This document shows positions 6,414 through 13,936 of a stretch of 18,538 nt of DNA, piece after piece (the stretch's first letter is position 1; each line of letters begins with the position of its first letter). The position numbers and the translations under genes were made by a program. The notes beneath the pieces are model-generated. The model saw nothing but the letters and a program-made list of their open reading frames with translations, did no database searches and was not told where the DNA came from. The DNA is from JAKJBL01 sp964461335 (lineage in GTDB: Bacteria > Bacillota > Clostridia > Christensenellales > CAG-138): NCBI GenBank assembly GCA_964461335.1, contig CAYWTY010000034.1:1-18538 (forward strand), written 5' to 3'.

Positions 6414-8472
6414 TATCTTAGGAGGTTATGATGAGCCCAAGCAAGCTTTGGGCTTGTTTGTGCCGGATATTGCGCTTTGTAAAGAGTGCGAAGAGGATGT
6501 CTTAAACAGCAGGTCACCCTATTTTGAACATGCGTTTACCTCTTGCAGCCAATGCGGGCCGCGCTATTCAAGGTTAAACGCAAGCAGCCTAAAATGCGAA
6601 ACTACGGCTTTAGCACGCCCTTTGTGCAGCTTCTGTAAAGGTGAATACGAAAACCCAAATTCCAGGCGATACAAAGCGCCTTCAATGAGCTGCCCAAAAT
6701 GCGGCCCTTTGCTGACTCTGCTCGATAAAGGCGGTTCGAAAATAGCTTGCACGAACCCAATTAAAGAAGCTGCTGCTCTTTTAAAGAAGGGGCATATTGT
6801 AGCTATTAAGGGTATGGGCGGGTTCCATCTTTGCTGCAACGCAAAAGATGAGGCAGCAGTACAGATTCTTCGCGGCAGGAAAAACAGGCCGCATAAGCCC
6901 TTTGCACTTATGGTAAGGGATTTATATACAGCAGCTTTGTATGTTGAGCTTTCAAAACCAGAGCAAGAGGTTTTAAGCGGAAAGCGACGCCCAATAGTGC
7001 TTTTAAAGAAAAAGCAGCCCTCTTTGCTGCCTGAGGCAATTGCACCCGGGCAGGCAGCGCTTGGGCTGATGCTGCCGTATTCGCCGCTTAATCTGCTTCT
7101 TTTAAGAAGCGGGCCTGAATGTTTGGTTATGACAAGCGGCAATTTAAGCGGAGAAGTTATTTCCCATGAGGATGAAACAGCAGTTTTAAGCCTAATAGGG
7201 ATTGCGGATTTCTTTTTAATGCACAATTTAGAAATAGGCATGCCTGTTGATGATGCAGTTGTGCGTGTAATAGACGGTTGTGAAATGGTAAGCAGAAACG
7301 GCCGCGGCTATGCGCCATATTGTCAAAAGATAAACTCTGATAGCGCAATACTCGGGCTTGGTGCAGAGTTAAAGGCCTCAGTTGCAGTTATAAATAGTAA
7401 TGTGGCTGTGCTAAGCCAATATGTCGGCCAGTTGACCACATATGAAGCTTATAAGGCATACAAGCGCACGCTTTCATACCTTACACGCCTCAATGGTATA
7501 GAGGAGGCTGTATATGCCCATGACCAAAACCCGGATTATCTTTCTTCGCATTTTGCAGGCGAATGTAAGGGGAGAAAAATCAAAGTGCAGCACCACCATG
7601 CGCATATGGCTGCATGTATGTTTGAACACGCGCTTACTGGAAGTGCAATTGGCGTAATTTTTGATGGTACAGGGCTTGGAACTGACGGCGCAGTCTGGGG
7701 CGGTGAATTCTTTGTTGGCTCTCAAGCAGGTGTAAGGCGCGCAGGGCATTTAGAATATGTACGTCTTCAAGGCGGGGATGCCCTTGTCAAAGAACCCTGG
7801 CGCTGTGCTATTTGCTACCTTAATGCGCTTGGACTTGATGGGCGGAAGGTGCTTTATGGGGTGCCCAGAGCTGAAATTGGAGCAGTTGAGCTTGCGCTTA
7901 CTCATAAACTTAACTGCTTTACGTCCTCAAGCATTGGGCGGCTCTTTGATGCAGCAGCTGCAATAGCGGGAATTCGTTTGAACATAAGCTATGAAGCTCA
8001 GGCTGCGCTTGAGTTTGAAGCTCTGGCAGATGAAAATTATTCACAGGCTTACCCTTATGCAATAAGCGAAGAGGACGGGCAGCTTATATTCGAATACGGA
8101 AGCCTGCTTCGAGGTGTTTTTTGCGATGCAGAAAGCGGGGTTTCAAAAGGCTTAATCTCTGCAAAGTTTCATAACGCAATTGCAGAGGCGACAGCACAGT
8201 GTGTAATAAAGATTTCAAAAAACACAGGCTTAAAGACCGTTGTTTTAAGCGGAGGTGTCTTTGAAAACAGGCGACTTCTCGTGGCGCTGAAAAATAGGCT
8301 TAAAGCAGAGGGGTTAAATGTATATCATGGCATGGCAGTGCCTGTAAACGATGGAGGTGTTGCGCTTGGGCAGGCTGCTGTTGCAGCCTGTATCTTGGAG
8401 GAGGAAAAAAAGAATGTGCCTTGCAGTAACTGCGAAAGTGATAGAGCTCGAAAAACAGCATGCCTGGGTTGA
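6406..8472 (+). CDS. hypF: Carbamoyltransferase HypF, acylphosphatase domain missing
   Basis: A 688-residue protein that adenylates the carbamoyl group of carbamoyl phosphate and passes it to HypE for cyanide-ligand synthesis. Domains in order: two zinc fingers with four CxxC pairs (Cys25/28, 47/50, 74/77, 96/99), a YrdC-like nucleotide domain (about 115-305, with KxR-type residues and TSGNLSGE), and a Kae1-like carbamoyltransferase domain (about 315-675) with HHHAH (396-400) and FDGTGLGTDGAVWGG. Typical HypF (about 750 residues) starts with a 90-residue acylphosphatase domain that is absent here; the zinc fingers begin within 25 residues of the start. The start at 6406 gives an ATGAATAA overlap with the hypA-like stop and has GGTGA upstream. 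The C-terminus overlaps hypC by 59 nt and carries a tail beyond the usual GGVALGQ end. Confidence 0.95.
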   Translation: MNNILGGYDEPKQALGLFVPDIALCKECEEDVLNSRSPYFEHAFTSCSQCGPRYSRLNASSLKCETTALARPLCSFCKGEYENPNSRRYKAPSMSCPKCGPLLTLLDKGGSKIACTNPIKEAAALLKKGHIVAIKGMGGFHLCCNAKDEAAVQILRGRKNRPHKPFALMVRDLYTAALYVELSKPEQEVLSGKRRPIVLLKKKQPSLLPEAIAPGQAALGLMLPYSPLNLLLLRSGPECLVMTSGNLSGEVISHEDETAVLSLIGIADFFLMHNLEIGMPVDDAVVRVIDGCEMVSRNGRGYAPYCQKINSDSAILGLGAELKASVAVINSNVAVLSQYVGQLTTYEAYKAYKRTLSYLTRLNGIEEAVYAHDQNPDYLSSHFAGECKGRKIKVQHHHAHMAACMFEHALTGSAIGVIFDGTGLGTDGAVWGGEFFVGSQAGVRRAGHLEYVRLQGGDALVKEPWRCAICYLNALGLDGRKVLYGVPRAEIGAVELALTHKLNCFTSSSIGRLFDAAAAIAGIRLNISYEAQAALEFEALADENYSQAYPYAISEEDGQLIFEYGSLLRGVFCDAESGVSKGLISAKFHNAIAEATAQCVIKISKNTGLKTVVLSGGVFENRRLLVALKNRLKAEGLNVYHGMAVPVNDGGVALGQAAVAACILEEEKKNVPCSNCESDRARKTACLG

Positions 8473-8626
8473 AACTGCGGGCTTTATGCACAGGGTAAAC
8501 ACAGCGCTTATAGAAATGCCGGAAAAAGGCGAATATGTGCTTGTGCATGCAGGCTTTGCAATTGAAAAGGTTGAGGAGCAGGCGCATACGGAATTTTTGG
8601 AGAGTTTAAATGCACGTTGGGGCTAG
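8414..8626 (+). CDS. hypC: Hydrogenase assembly chaperone HypC
   Basis: A 70-residue protein. It begins MCLAVTAKV, matching the family start MCLAIPGKV, with the essential Cys2 that carries the Fe(CN)2CO unit between HypD and the large subunit. The central EYVLVHAGFAIEKV block is the second family hallmark. In place of the usual Pro6 there is Thr. The start is fixed by the need to expose Cys2 and by GGAGGAGG about 9 nt upstream. It lies partly inside the end of hypF in another frame (59-nt overlap) and overlaps hypD by 17 nt. With one hydrogenase in the window, it probably serves the adjacent large subunit. Confidence 0.93.
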   Translation: MCLAVTAKVIELEKQHAWVETAGFMHRVNTALIEMPEKGEYVLVHAGFAIEKVEEQAHTEFLESLNARWG

Positions 8627-9686
8627 CACAAACTTAGCAAGGCTAAATGCGTTTAACAGTTATGGTAAAAAGCTTGCCCTAATGGAAATCTGCGGTACGC
8701 ATACGCATAGAATTGCAGAATATGGGTTAAGGCAGTTGCTGCCGCCTAATGTACGCCTTGTTTCGGGCCCCGGCTGCCCTGTGTGTGTAACCGCAAAAAG
8801 TTATATTGACCAAGCCTTGGCTTTGCTTAATGAAAAGAATGTGCTGCTTGCAACTTTTGGGGATTTGCTTCATGTAACAGGCAGCAAGAGCAGCCTTTTT
8901 GAAGAGCGGGCGCAAAAAAAGGATATTACTGTTGTTTATTCACCAGAAGAAGCGCAAGTTCTTGCTAAGAGCAACCCAAAAAAAACAGTAGTTGTGCTTG
9001 CTGTTGGCTTTGAAACAACAGCACCCATATTTGCTTCGCTCGTTTTAGAGCACAAACAGCTTGAAAACCTATGCTTTTTAACTGCGCTAAAGCGCATTGA
9101 GCCTGTGCTTAAGTATATGCTTAGTACGCTTAGTTTAAAGATTGACGGTATCATCTGCCCTGGGCATGTTGCTGCTATTACAGGGTTTGCACCCTTTCAA
9201 GAAATAACAGAGCAGTATGGCGTTCCTGCTGCTATATGCGGCTTTGAGCCTGAAGATATACTTGGCGGCATATGCGCGCTTTTAGCTCAGGCAATGGGCA
9301 TAGAGAAAATACGCTTTTTAAACCTGTACAGCCGCTGCGTTAAACCTGAAGGTAACAAACGCGCACAGGAACTTATGGAGCGCGTTTTTAAAATTGAGGA
9401 TGCATACTGGCGCGGGATAGGCGAAATACGCGACTCAGCGCTTGTTTTGCGCAGCGAGTTTGCAAGCTTTGATGCAGTTGAGCGCTTTGGCCTTGAGGCA
9501 ATTAAAGATGAACCGGATAATAACTGTGCGTGCGGCAAAATTCTTTTGGGGTTAGCAGAACCATTTGAATGCCCCTTATTTGCCTGTGCCTGTACACCGG
9601 AAAAACCGCAGGGCGCATGCATGGTCTCATCTGAGGGTACATGCGCTGCTTACTATAAAGAAAGGGCGTTTGGGTATGAACGATAA
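8610..9686 (+). CDS. hypD: Hydrogenase maturation protein HypD (FeS scaffold for Fe(CN)2CO assembly)
   Basis: A 358-residue cytoplasmic protein of normal family length. The conserved motifs are all present: MEICGTHTHR with Cys28, SGPGCPVCV with Cys56 and Cys59, a GHVA.ITG-type segment, CGFEPEDILGG, and a cysteine-rich C-terminus (NNCACG, CPLFACAC, CMVSSEGTC) that binds a [4Fe-4S] cluster. HypD works with HypC to reduce and hold the iron while cyanide and CO are attached. GGAGAG lies upstream of the ATG. The start overlaps hypC by 17 nt and the end overlaps hypE by 11 nt. Nothing unusual is seen, so the Fe-cyanide branch of maturation appears complete. Confidence 0.96.
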   Translation: MHVGASTNLARLNAFNSYGKKLALMEICGTHTHRIAEYGLRQLLPPNVRLVSGPGCPVCVTAKSYIDQALALLNEKNVLLATFGDLLHVTGSKSSLFEERAQKKDITVVYSPEEAQVLAKSNPKKTVVVLAVGFETTAPIFASLVLEHKQLENLCFLTALKRIEPVLKYMLSTLSLKIDGIICPGHVAAITGFAPFQEITEQYGVPAAICGFEPEDILGGICALLAQAMGIEKIRFLNLYSRCVKPEGNKRAQELMERVFKIEDAYWRGIGEIRDSALVLRSEFASFDAVERFGLEAIKDEPDNNCACGKILLGLAEPFECPLFACACTPEKPQGACMVSSEGTCAAYYKERAFGYER

Positions 9687-10671
9687 AGTTGAGCTTGCCC
9701 ACGGCGATGGCGGCAAGCAGACTGAAAACCTTATTTCTGAGGTGTTTGTTAAGCATTTTGGTAATGAGCTCCTGCTTAAGAGCAGGGATGCAGCAGTTTT
9801 TCAACCGCCCAAGGGGAGGCTTGCATACACAACGGATAGTTTTGTTGTTGCTCCGCTCTTTTTCCCTGGCGGAAATATAGGCAAACTTTCTATATGCGGG
9901 ACAATAAACGATTTAGCCTGTGCAGGTGCGCTGCCCCTATATTTAAGCGCTGGGTTTGTTCTTGAAGAAGGCTTTAGCATAAGCGAGCTTCACGACATTG
10001 CGCACTCTATGGGGGAAATCTCTAGAAGTACAGGCACAAGCATTGTTGCAGCTGATACTAAAGTAGTTGAACGGGGCAGGGCAGATGGTGTATATATTAA
10101 TACCTCAGGCTTGGGCTATGTGCTTGAAGAGTATAGAGAACGCCCGCTTGAAGCTGGAGATGTGCTCCTTATTACAGGTACACTTGCTGAACACGGCACA
10201 TGTATACTTGCCTTCCGCCATGGCCTTGAACCACAGCAAGACTTGTACAGCGACTGCAAGCCGCTTTGCTCAACTGTTAAAAACATAGGCGGGCTTTTGG
10301 GCTATGTTAAGCGTATGGCAGACCCTACAAGGGGTGGGCTTGCCACAGTATTAAGCGAGTTTGCACAAAGTGAAAAGGCGGACATTCTTATTTATGAGGA
10401 AGCTCTGCCGTTTAGGCCGCCTGTGCGTGCTGTGCATGCACTCCTTGGAACTGACCCGCTCTACTTTGCATCTGAAGGAAGGCTCCTGCTCTTTATTGAA
10501 AAGGAGTACAGCACACATATTCTTAAAGCGCTTAGGGAAACAGAGCCTGATGCTTGCATTATAGGGGAGGTATGTAAGATGGGGCATGGTACTGTTCGGC
10601 TCCAAACGCGCTACGGTGGGCAAAGGCTGCTTTTGCCGCTTATGAACCAGTTAATACCGCGGATTTGCTAA
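9676..10671 (+). CDS. hypE: Hydrogenase maturation protein HypE (carbamoyl dehydratase)
   Basis: A 331-residue PurM-like ATPase that dehydrates the S-carbamoyl group received from HypF to a thiocyanate, the source of the cyanide ligands. The N-terminus LAHGDGGKQT matches the family AHGAGG start. TTDSFVVAPLFFPGG and GTINDLACAGA form the ATP site. The chain ends in PRIC, so the essential C-terminal cysteine (Cys331) is exposed exactly as in known HypE. Longer in-frame upstream extensions lie inside hypD and lack family similarity, so the ATG at 9676 is preferred; GGG precedes it. It is the last gene of the hydrogenase operon. No terminator is visible between it and thyA, so some read-through is possible. 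Confidence 0.96.
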   Translation: MNDKVELAHGDGGKQTENLISEVFVKHFGNELLLKSRDAAVFQPPKGRLAYTTDSFVVAPLFFPGGNIGKLSICGTINDLACAGALPLYLSAGFVLEEGFSISELHDIAHSMGEISRSTGTSIVAADTKVVERGRADGVYINTSGLGYVLEEYRERPLEAGDVLLITGTLAEHGTCILAFRHGLEPQQDLYSDCKPLCSTVKNIGGLLGYVKRMADPTRGGLATVLSEFAQSEKADILIYEEALPFRPPVRAVHALLGTDPLYFASEGRLLLFIEKEYSTHILKALRETEPDACIIGEVCKMGHGTVRLQTRYGGQRLLLPLMNQLIPRIC

Positions 10672-10676
10672 AGCTG

Positions 10677-10685
10677 TGTTATAAT
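10677..10685 (+). promoter_or_regulatory. Extended -10 promoter candidate for thyA-folA
   Basis: TGTTATAAT contains a perfect TATAAT with the TGn extension, located 5 nt after the hypE stop and 29 nt before thyA. No convincing -35 is seen at 17 bp, which extended -10 promoters can tolerate. It would allow thyA-folA to be expressed independently of the hydrogenase operon. Confidence 0.5.
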
Positions 10686-10714
10686 AATAGCCAAGAATGC
10701 TATGGGAGGTGCGC

Positions 10715-11542
10715 ATGAGCTACGCAGATGAGGTTTTTAAAGCTAACTGTGAAGATATTCTAAAAAACGGGAGCTGGGATACCGGCTTTAACGTGCGCCC
10801 AAAATGGCCTGATGGCAAAGCTGCGCACACAATAAAAAAGTTCGGCCTCGTAAATCGCTACATTTTAAGCGAGGAATTTCCCATACTTACACTAAGAAGG
10901 ACTTTTTTTAAAAGCGCTGTGGACGAGCTCCTCTGGATTTGGCAAAAGAAGTCGAATAATATTCGCGACCTAAAAAGCCGCATATGGGACAGTTGGGCGG
11001 ACAGCAGCGGGAGCATAGGCAAGGCATACGGCTATCAGCTTGGCGTTAAGCATAAATATTCAGAGGGCATGTTCGACCAGGTTGACCGCGTGCTTTACGA
11101 GCTTAAGAATAACCCTCTAAGCAGGCGCATTCTTACGAATATATACATACATTCGGATTTATCCGAAATGAACCTCTATCCGTGTGCATACAGCATGACA
11201 TTCAATGTCACAGATGGGGTGCTAAACGCCATACTAAACCAACGCTCACAGGATATGCTTACTGCAAACAATTGGAACATCTGCCAGTATGCAGTGCTTG
11301 TGCATATGTTTGCAGCAGCAAGTGGCCTTAAAGCAGGGGAGTTGGTGCATGTAATTGCAGACGCGCATATATATGAGAGGCATGTGCCGCTTGTTGAAGA
11401 GCTTCTGCTTCGTGAGCCTCTTCCAGGCCCAGAGCTTGTTATGGATGGCACTACGGACTTTTATGCGTTTACAACTGAGAGCTTCAGCCTTAATGGTTAT
11501 AGCTTCCACCCGTTTGACCATATTATACCTGTAGCAATTTAG
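10715..11542 (+). CDS. thyA: Thymidylate synthase (ThyA type)
   Basis: A 275-residue enzyme that methylates dUMP to dTMP using methylene-tetrahydrofolate, producing dihydrofolate. The catalytic nucleophile is Cys157 in LYPCAYSMTF. The phosphate-binding arginines of the partner subunit are in LSRRIL (136-140), and QRSQDMLTANNWNICQYAVL holds the dUMP-binding Arg, Asp and Asn. The variant TANNWN replaces the more common LGxPFN. I believe this form is also found in the B. subtilis ThyA / phage phi3T-like branch, but cannot confirm it here. HIYERHVPLVEELL and the C-terminal P-V-A-I are also typical. The start at 10715 is set by GGGAGG 5 nt upstream. folA follows within 10 nt and recycles the dihydrofolate product. 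Confidence 0.95.
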   Translation: MSYADEVFKANCEDILKNGSWDTGFNVRPKWPDGKAAHTIKKFGLVNRYILSEEFPILTLRRTFFKSAVDELLWIWQKKSNNIRDLKSRIWDSWADSSGSIGKAYGYQLGVKHKYSEGMFDQVDRVLYELKNNPLSRRILTNIYIHSDLSEMNLYPCAYSMTFNVTDGVLNAILNQRSQDMLTANNWNICQYAVLVHMFAAASGLKAGELVHVIADAHIYERHVPLVEELLLREPLPGPELVMDGTTDFYAFTTESFSLNGYSFHPFDHIIPVAI

Positions 11543-11551
11543 GAGGAAAAC

Positions 11552-12061
11552 ATGAAGCTTATTGCAGCAGTTGATATAAGCTGGGGGCTTGGCAGAAATA
11601 ATAAGCTGCTTTTTCACATTCCTGAAGATTTGCGGCGCTTTCGTGCGTTTACAGAGCACAACACTGTAATAATGGGCAGAAAAACGCTCGCTTCGCTTCC
11701 AGGCGGCAAACCTCTAACTAATAGGGAGAATATAGTTTTAACAAGGAACCCAACCCTAGAAATAGAAGGCGCGCACATTGCTGCATCAGTAACAGAGCTT
11801 AAGACAATGCTTTTAACCGAGCCGTTCAAAGCAAAAGAAACCTTCTTAATAGGGGGTGCGGAAATTTTTGCTGAACTATTACAGTATTGCTCTATTGCGC
11901 TTATAACCCATATTCTCGCTGACGGCCATGCGGACCGTTTCCTGCCGCTTCTTATTGCGCATGAAAACTGGAAGCTCATAGCCCACTCAAAACCGCATTT
12001 TTACAATGGCTTGGAGTTTAACTACGCAACTTATAAAAATCTCCGTCAAGCTTCGCTTTAG
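11552..12061 (+). CDS. folA: Dihydrofolate reductase
   Basis: A 169-residue enzyme, normal family length, reducing dihydrofolate to tetrahydrofolate with NADPH. Motifs seen: the N-terminal strand and loop LIAAVDISWGLGRNNKL, the substrate-binding PEDLRRF with the conserved acidic catalytic residue, VIMGRKTLASLPG for NADPH, IVLTRN, and LIGGAEIF with the double glycine. AGGAGG lies 6 nt before the ATG. It overlaps nothing but is only 9 nt from thyA, so the two form a bicistronic unit with a clear metabolic link: thymidylate synthase oxidises the cofactor and this enzyme restores it. It is expected to be the trimethoprim target; no resistance change can be judged by eye. Confidence 0.96.
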   Translation: MKLIAAVDISWGLGRNNKLLFHIPEDLRRFRAFTEHNTVIMGRKTLASLPGGKPLTNRENIVLTRNPTLEIEGAHIAASVTELKTMLLTEPFKAKETFLIGGAEIFAELLQYCSIALITHILADGHADRFLPLLIAHENWKLIAHSKPHFYNGLEFNYATYKNLRQASL

Positions 12062-12075
12062 GCTTGAGTTTATTT
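12046..12075 (+). terminator. Weak terminator-like hairpin at the end of folA
   Basis: TCAAGC (12046-12051) and GCTTGA (12062-12067) form a short stem around the folA stop codon, followed by GTTTATTT. The stem is only 6 bp with a 10-nt loop and the T-run is interrupted. It sits in the convergent gap between folA and the minus-strand DUF4363 gene. Confidence 0.3.
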
Positions 12076-12100
12076 AAAACAGCGTCACACGTAAAGCAAG

Positions 12101-12481
12101 TTAAAGCAGGGAAGGCACACTGAAGACTTCTATGCTCTTTAAGTATTTGGAGCGTGTTATGATTGTTTCAAGCTCCATTACAGCCTGCCCGCTATCCTCT
12201 ACATACATTAGCTGCAGGCAGCCCCTTAAGGCAGCCTCAAGCCCCTCAACGCTTTCATGGTGCAAAAAGAGATGCAGGATGTCCTTCTTTTTATCAAACG
12301 CTGCGTTCATGCTCTGAAGCTGTGCAAGCCCTTTTTGCCAATCCTCTTGTTTAACTGCGCTTAAAGCTTCTTCTGCTTGTTCCACTATTTCATCGCAAAA
12401 AAGCGAGAGAATGCGTGCGGGGAAAATAAAAAGACTAAGCAGTAACAATGCGCTTATTATATTTGCGAGTTTCCTAGCCAC
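12101..12481 (-). CDS. DUF4363-family small membrane-anchored protein
   Basis: A 126-residue protein of unknown function. One hydrophobic N-terminal segment (about residues 5-25, LANIISALLLLSLFIF) is followed by a helical region with repeated charged and Leu/Ala residues: EQAEEALSAVKQEDWQKGLAQL and a His-rich LHLFLHHESVE. It probably faces the cell exterior or the intermembrane space of a forespore. The start is a GTG at 12481 with AGGAG about 7 nt upstream. It overlaps the DUF421 gene by 8 nt. DUF421 and DUF4363 genes are often paired in sporulating Clostridia, and the overlap supports a shared function. No catalytic motif is visible. Confidence 0.75.
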   Translation of the reverse strand: MARKLANIISALLLLSLFIFPARILSLFCDEIVEQAEEALSAVKQEDWQKGLAQLQSMNAAFDKKKDILHLFLHHESVEGLEAALRGCLQLMYVEDSGQAVMELETIITRSKYLKSIEVFSVPSLL

Positions 12482-13205
12482 TCTTCTCTCCTGCAGGGCG
12501 CTTTGTGCGCCGCTTATATGTGTTCCCGCCGTATTTGCCGTATTTTTGCACCAATAGCATTCCATCAGCAGAAAGGCTAGCAAAGAAGAGCTCTTTTGGG
12601 GAAGCTATTCCCATCTCAGTCAGCTCCTGCTCAAGCCATTCCTTTGAGCGGCCGCAATATTTTAATGCGCTTTCATGAACCTTGCCATCAACAACAAGCA
12701 TTTCTGAAAGTATATCAGGCGCAGGCGGCAGTTTAAGGTCCTTAAGTGTTGGCTGCTGCTTATCGCCTCTTAGCATAACGCTCAGGTTGCCGTCTGTTTC
12801 AACTATCGCATACCCAACATCTCCAAGTTCAAAGACATCCTTTCTGCGAAGCTGTTCCATAAGGTCGCTTAAGGTATAACTCGAGCTGCGCATTACTTCC
12901 TCTTGCAGCACGCCTTTTGAAATAATTATTTGAGGTTTCCCAGAAAGCATAGCGCGTGCTTTTTCGCTTTTAAGCGACAGAAATGCGGCAAGCTGCTGCA
13001 TAAGATAAAGCGCAAGTATGGGAATTATTCCGTATACCAAAGGTATGCTTGTATTTGCGATTGGGTCGCTTGCAAGGTCTGCAATTAAAAGCGTAAATAC
13101 AAGGTCAAACGGCTGCAGGTCGCTTATTTGGCGTTTGCCCATAAGACGTATTACTACAAACACAAGCAGGTAAAGCACAATTGCGCGCAAAAACAAAATG
13201 AGCAT
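12474..13205 (-). CDS. DUF421 (YetF-family) membrane protein
   Basis: A 243-residue protein. Three hydrophobic segments fill about residues 1-80 (LFLRAIVLYLLVFVVIRL, DLVFTLLIADLASDPIA, IIPILALYLMQQLAAFL). The YetF C-terminal soluble region follows: KPQIIISKGVLQEEVMRSSSYTLSDLMEQLRRKDVFELGDVGYAIVETDG-type sequence with the conserved arginine-rich turn. YetF-family proteins are found in Bacillus cells and in spore membranes, where some relatives have been linked to germination; the function here is unproved. The start at 13205 is preferred because GGGAGG lies about 7 nt upstream; an ATG 18 nt earlier precedes that site. It is the first gene of a two-gene unit with the DUF4363 gene. Confidence 0.88.
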   Translation of the reverse strand: MLILFLRAIVLYLLVFVVIRLMGKRQISDLQPFDLVFTLLIADLASDPIANTSIPLVYGIIPILALYLMQQLAAFLSLKSEKARAMLSGKPQIIISKGVLQEEVMRSSSYTLSDLMEQLRRKDVFELGDVGYAIVETDGNLSVMLRGDKQQPTLKDLKLPPAPDILSEMLVVDGKVHESALKYCGRSKEWLEQELTEMGIASPKELFFASLSADGMLLVQKYGKYGGNTYKRRTKRPAGEKSG

Positions 13206-13282
13206 AACTTTTCCTCCCTGCATTACCTTTTCCTAAGTTGTGCTCAAGTATACGGCGCGCTAAACCCCGGCTAAAGCATATA

Positions 13283-13810
13283 TTATCCGCTTTTTTTGCT
13301 AAGCCCTGCTTTATCAAGGGCAAGCACAAGTACAGGGAGCAGAATTAGCTGAATTATTATCCCTGGAAGCGCAGTAATGAACATAGCTGCAACCCAAAGT
13401 TCAATTGAGTATGCGCCAATGCGAAAGATTAGCGCATTTACAATGCCAAAAATAAGCCTGCCTGCAAGCATTGCACCTATAAGAGAGATATAAAGGCTGC
13501 CCAGTTTTTCTTTAACCTTTATACGCTGCATAATAAGGCCGGAAACAAGCCCATATACTGCAAGCTCTATAAGCATGCTTGGCAATATTGCAAAAGGCGG
13601 CATGCCTGTAAGCAGGCTTGAAAGCAGCGGTGTAAGCACGCCACAGGCAAGTCCATATGGCCAGCCGCAGATTAACCCGCATAAAAGCACAGGAATATGC
13701 ATGGGCAGGAAGATGCTCCCAGCATTGGGTATTGAGTGGAGGGCAAGAGGCAGCGCGACCCCTAGCGCTACACATAGTGATGAAATAACCATTGCCCTGA
13801 TGTTTTTCAA
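13283..13810 (-). CDS. ECF transporter S component (substrate-binding membrane protein)
   Basis: A 175-residue, very hydrophobic protein with about five to six membrane segments and no ATPase domain. AGSIFLPMHIPVLLCGLICG, then GLACGVLTPLLSSLLTGMPP and a downstream AGRLIFGIVNAL match the ECF S-component type with HIPV and a GMPP turn. Such proteins bind a vitamin or similar micronutrient and share the EcfA/A'/T energising module encoded elsewhere. The substrate is not evident. thyA-folA lie 1.2 kb away on the other strand, so folate is only a guess. The start is chosen as TTG at 13810, because AAGGAGG sits 8 nt upstream; the ATG at 13792 lacks a ribosome site and an ATG at 13882 lies within the structured leader without one. 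Confidence 0.8.
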   Translation of the reverse strand: MKNIRAMVISSLCVALGVALPLALHSIPNAGSIFLPMHIPVLLCGLICGWPYGLACGVLTPLLSSLLTGMPPFAILPSMLIELAVYGLVSGLIMQRIKVKEKLGSLYISLIGAMLAGRLIFGIVNALIFRIGAYSIELWVAAMFITALPGIIIQLILLPVLVLALDKAGLSKKSG

Positions 13811-13930
13811 ATTAGTTTCCTCCTTAAAAGAATAATAAAGCCAAAGGCGCGTCAAGGCTTCTGCCTGACGATAAGCCTTCATGGCTTTATTAATAAGCGC
13901 TTAGGTGTGATACTGCCTTCATGGCAGCTT
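13811..13930 (-). promoter_or_regulatory. Structured mRNA leader of the ECF gene, candidate riboswitch or attenuator
   Basis: The 120-nt leader contains three clear hairpins: CTGCC-ATGAA-GGCAG (13913-13927), AAGCC-ATGAA-GGCTT (13873-13887), with the same loop, and CGTCAGGC-AGAA-GCCTTGACG (13850-13870). A competing structure pairs 13882-13891 with 13834-13843 (10 bp), extended by 13875-13879 with 13844-13848. It uses the same bases as the second hairpin, so the two cannot coexist. The long form ends in a U-rich run before the ribosome site. It does not match the TPP, FMN, preQ1, THF or T-box consensus that I know. Confidence 0.5.
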
Positions 13931-13936
13931 ATTATA

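Noticed and set aside
9565..9675. In-frame upstream extension of hypE
   Set aside because: It lies inside hypD, has no family similarity, and the AHGDGG start of HypE follows the ATG at 9676.
13811..13882. ATG at 13882 as the ECF gene start
   Set aside because: No ribosome site and it lies inside the structured leader; the TTG at 13810 has AAGGAGG at 8 nt and begins just before the first membrane segment.
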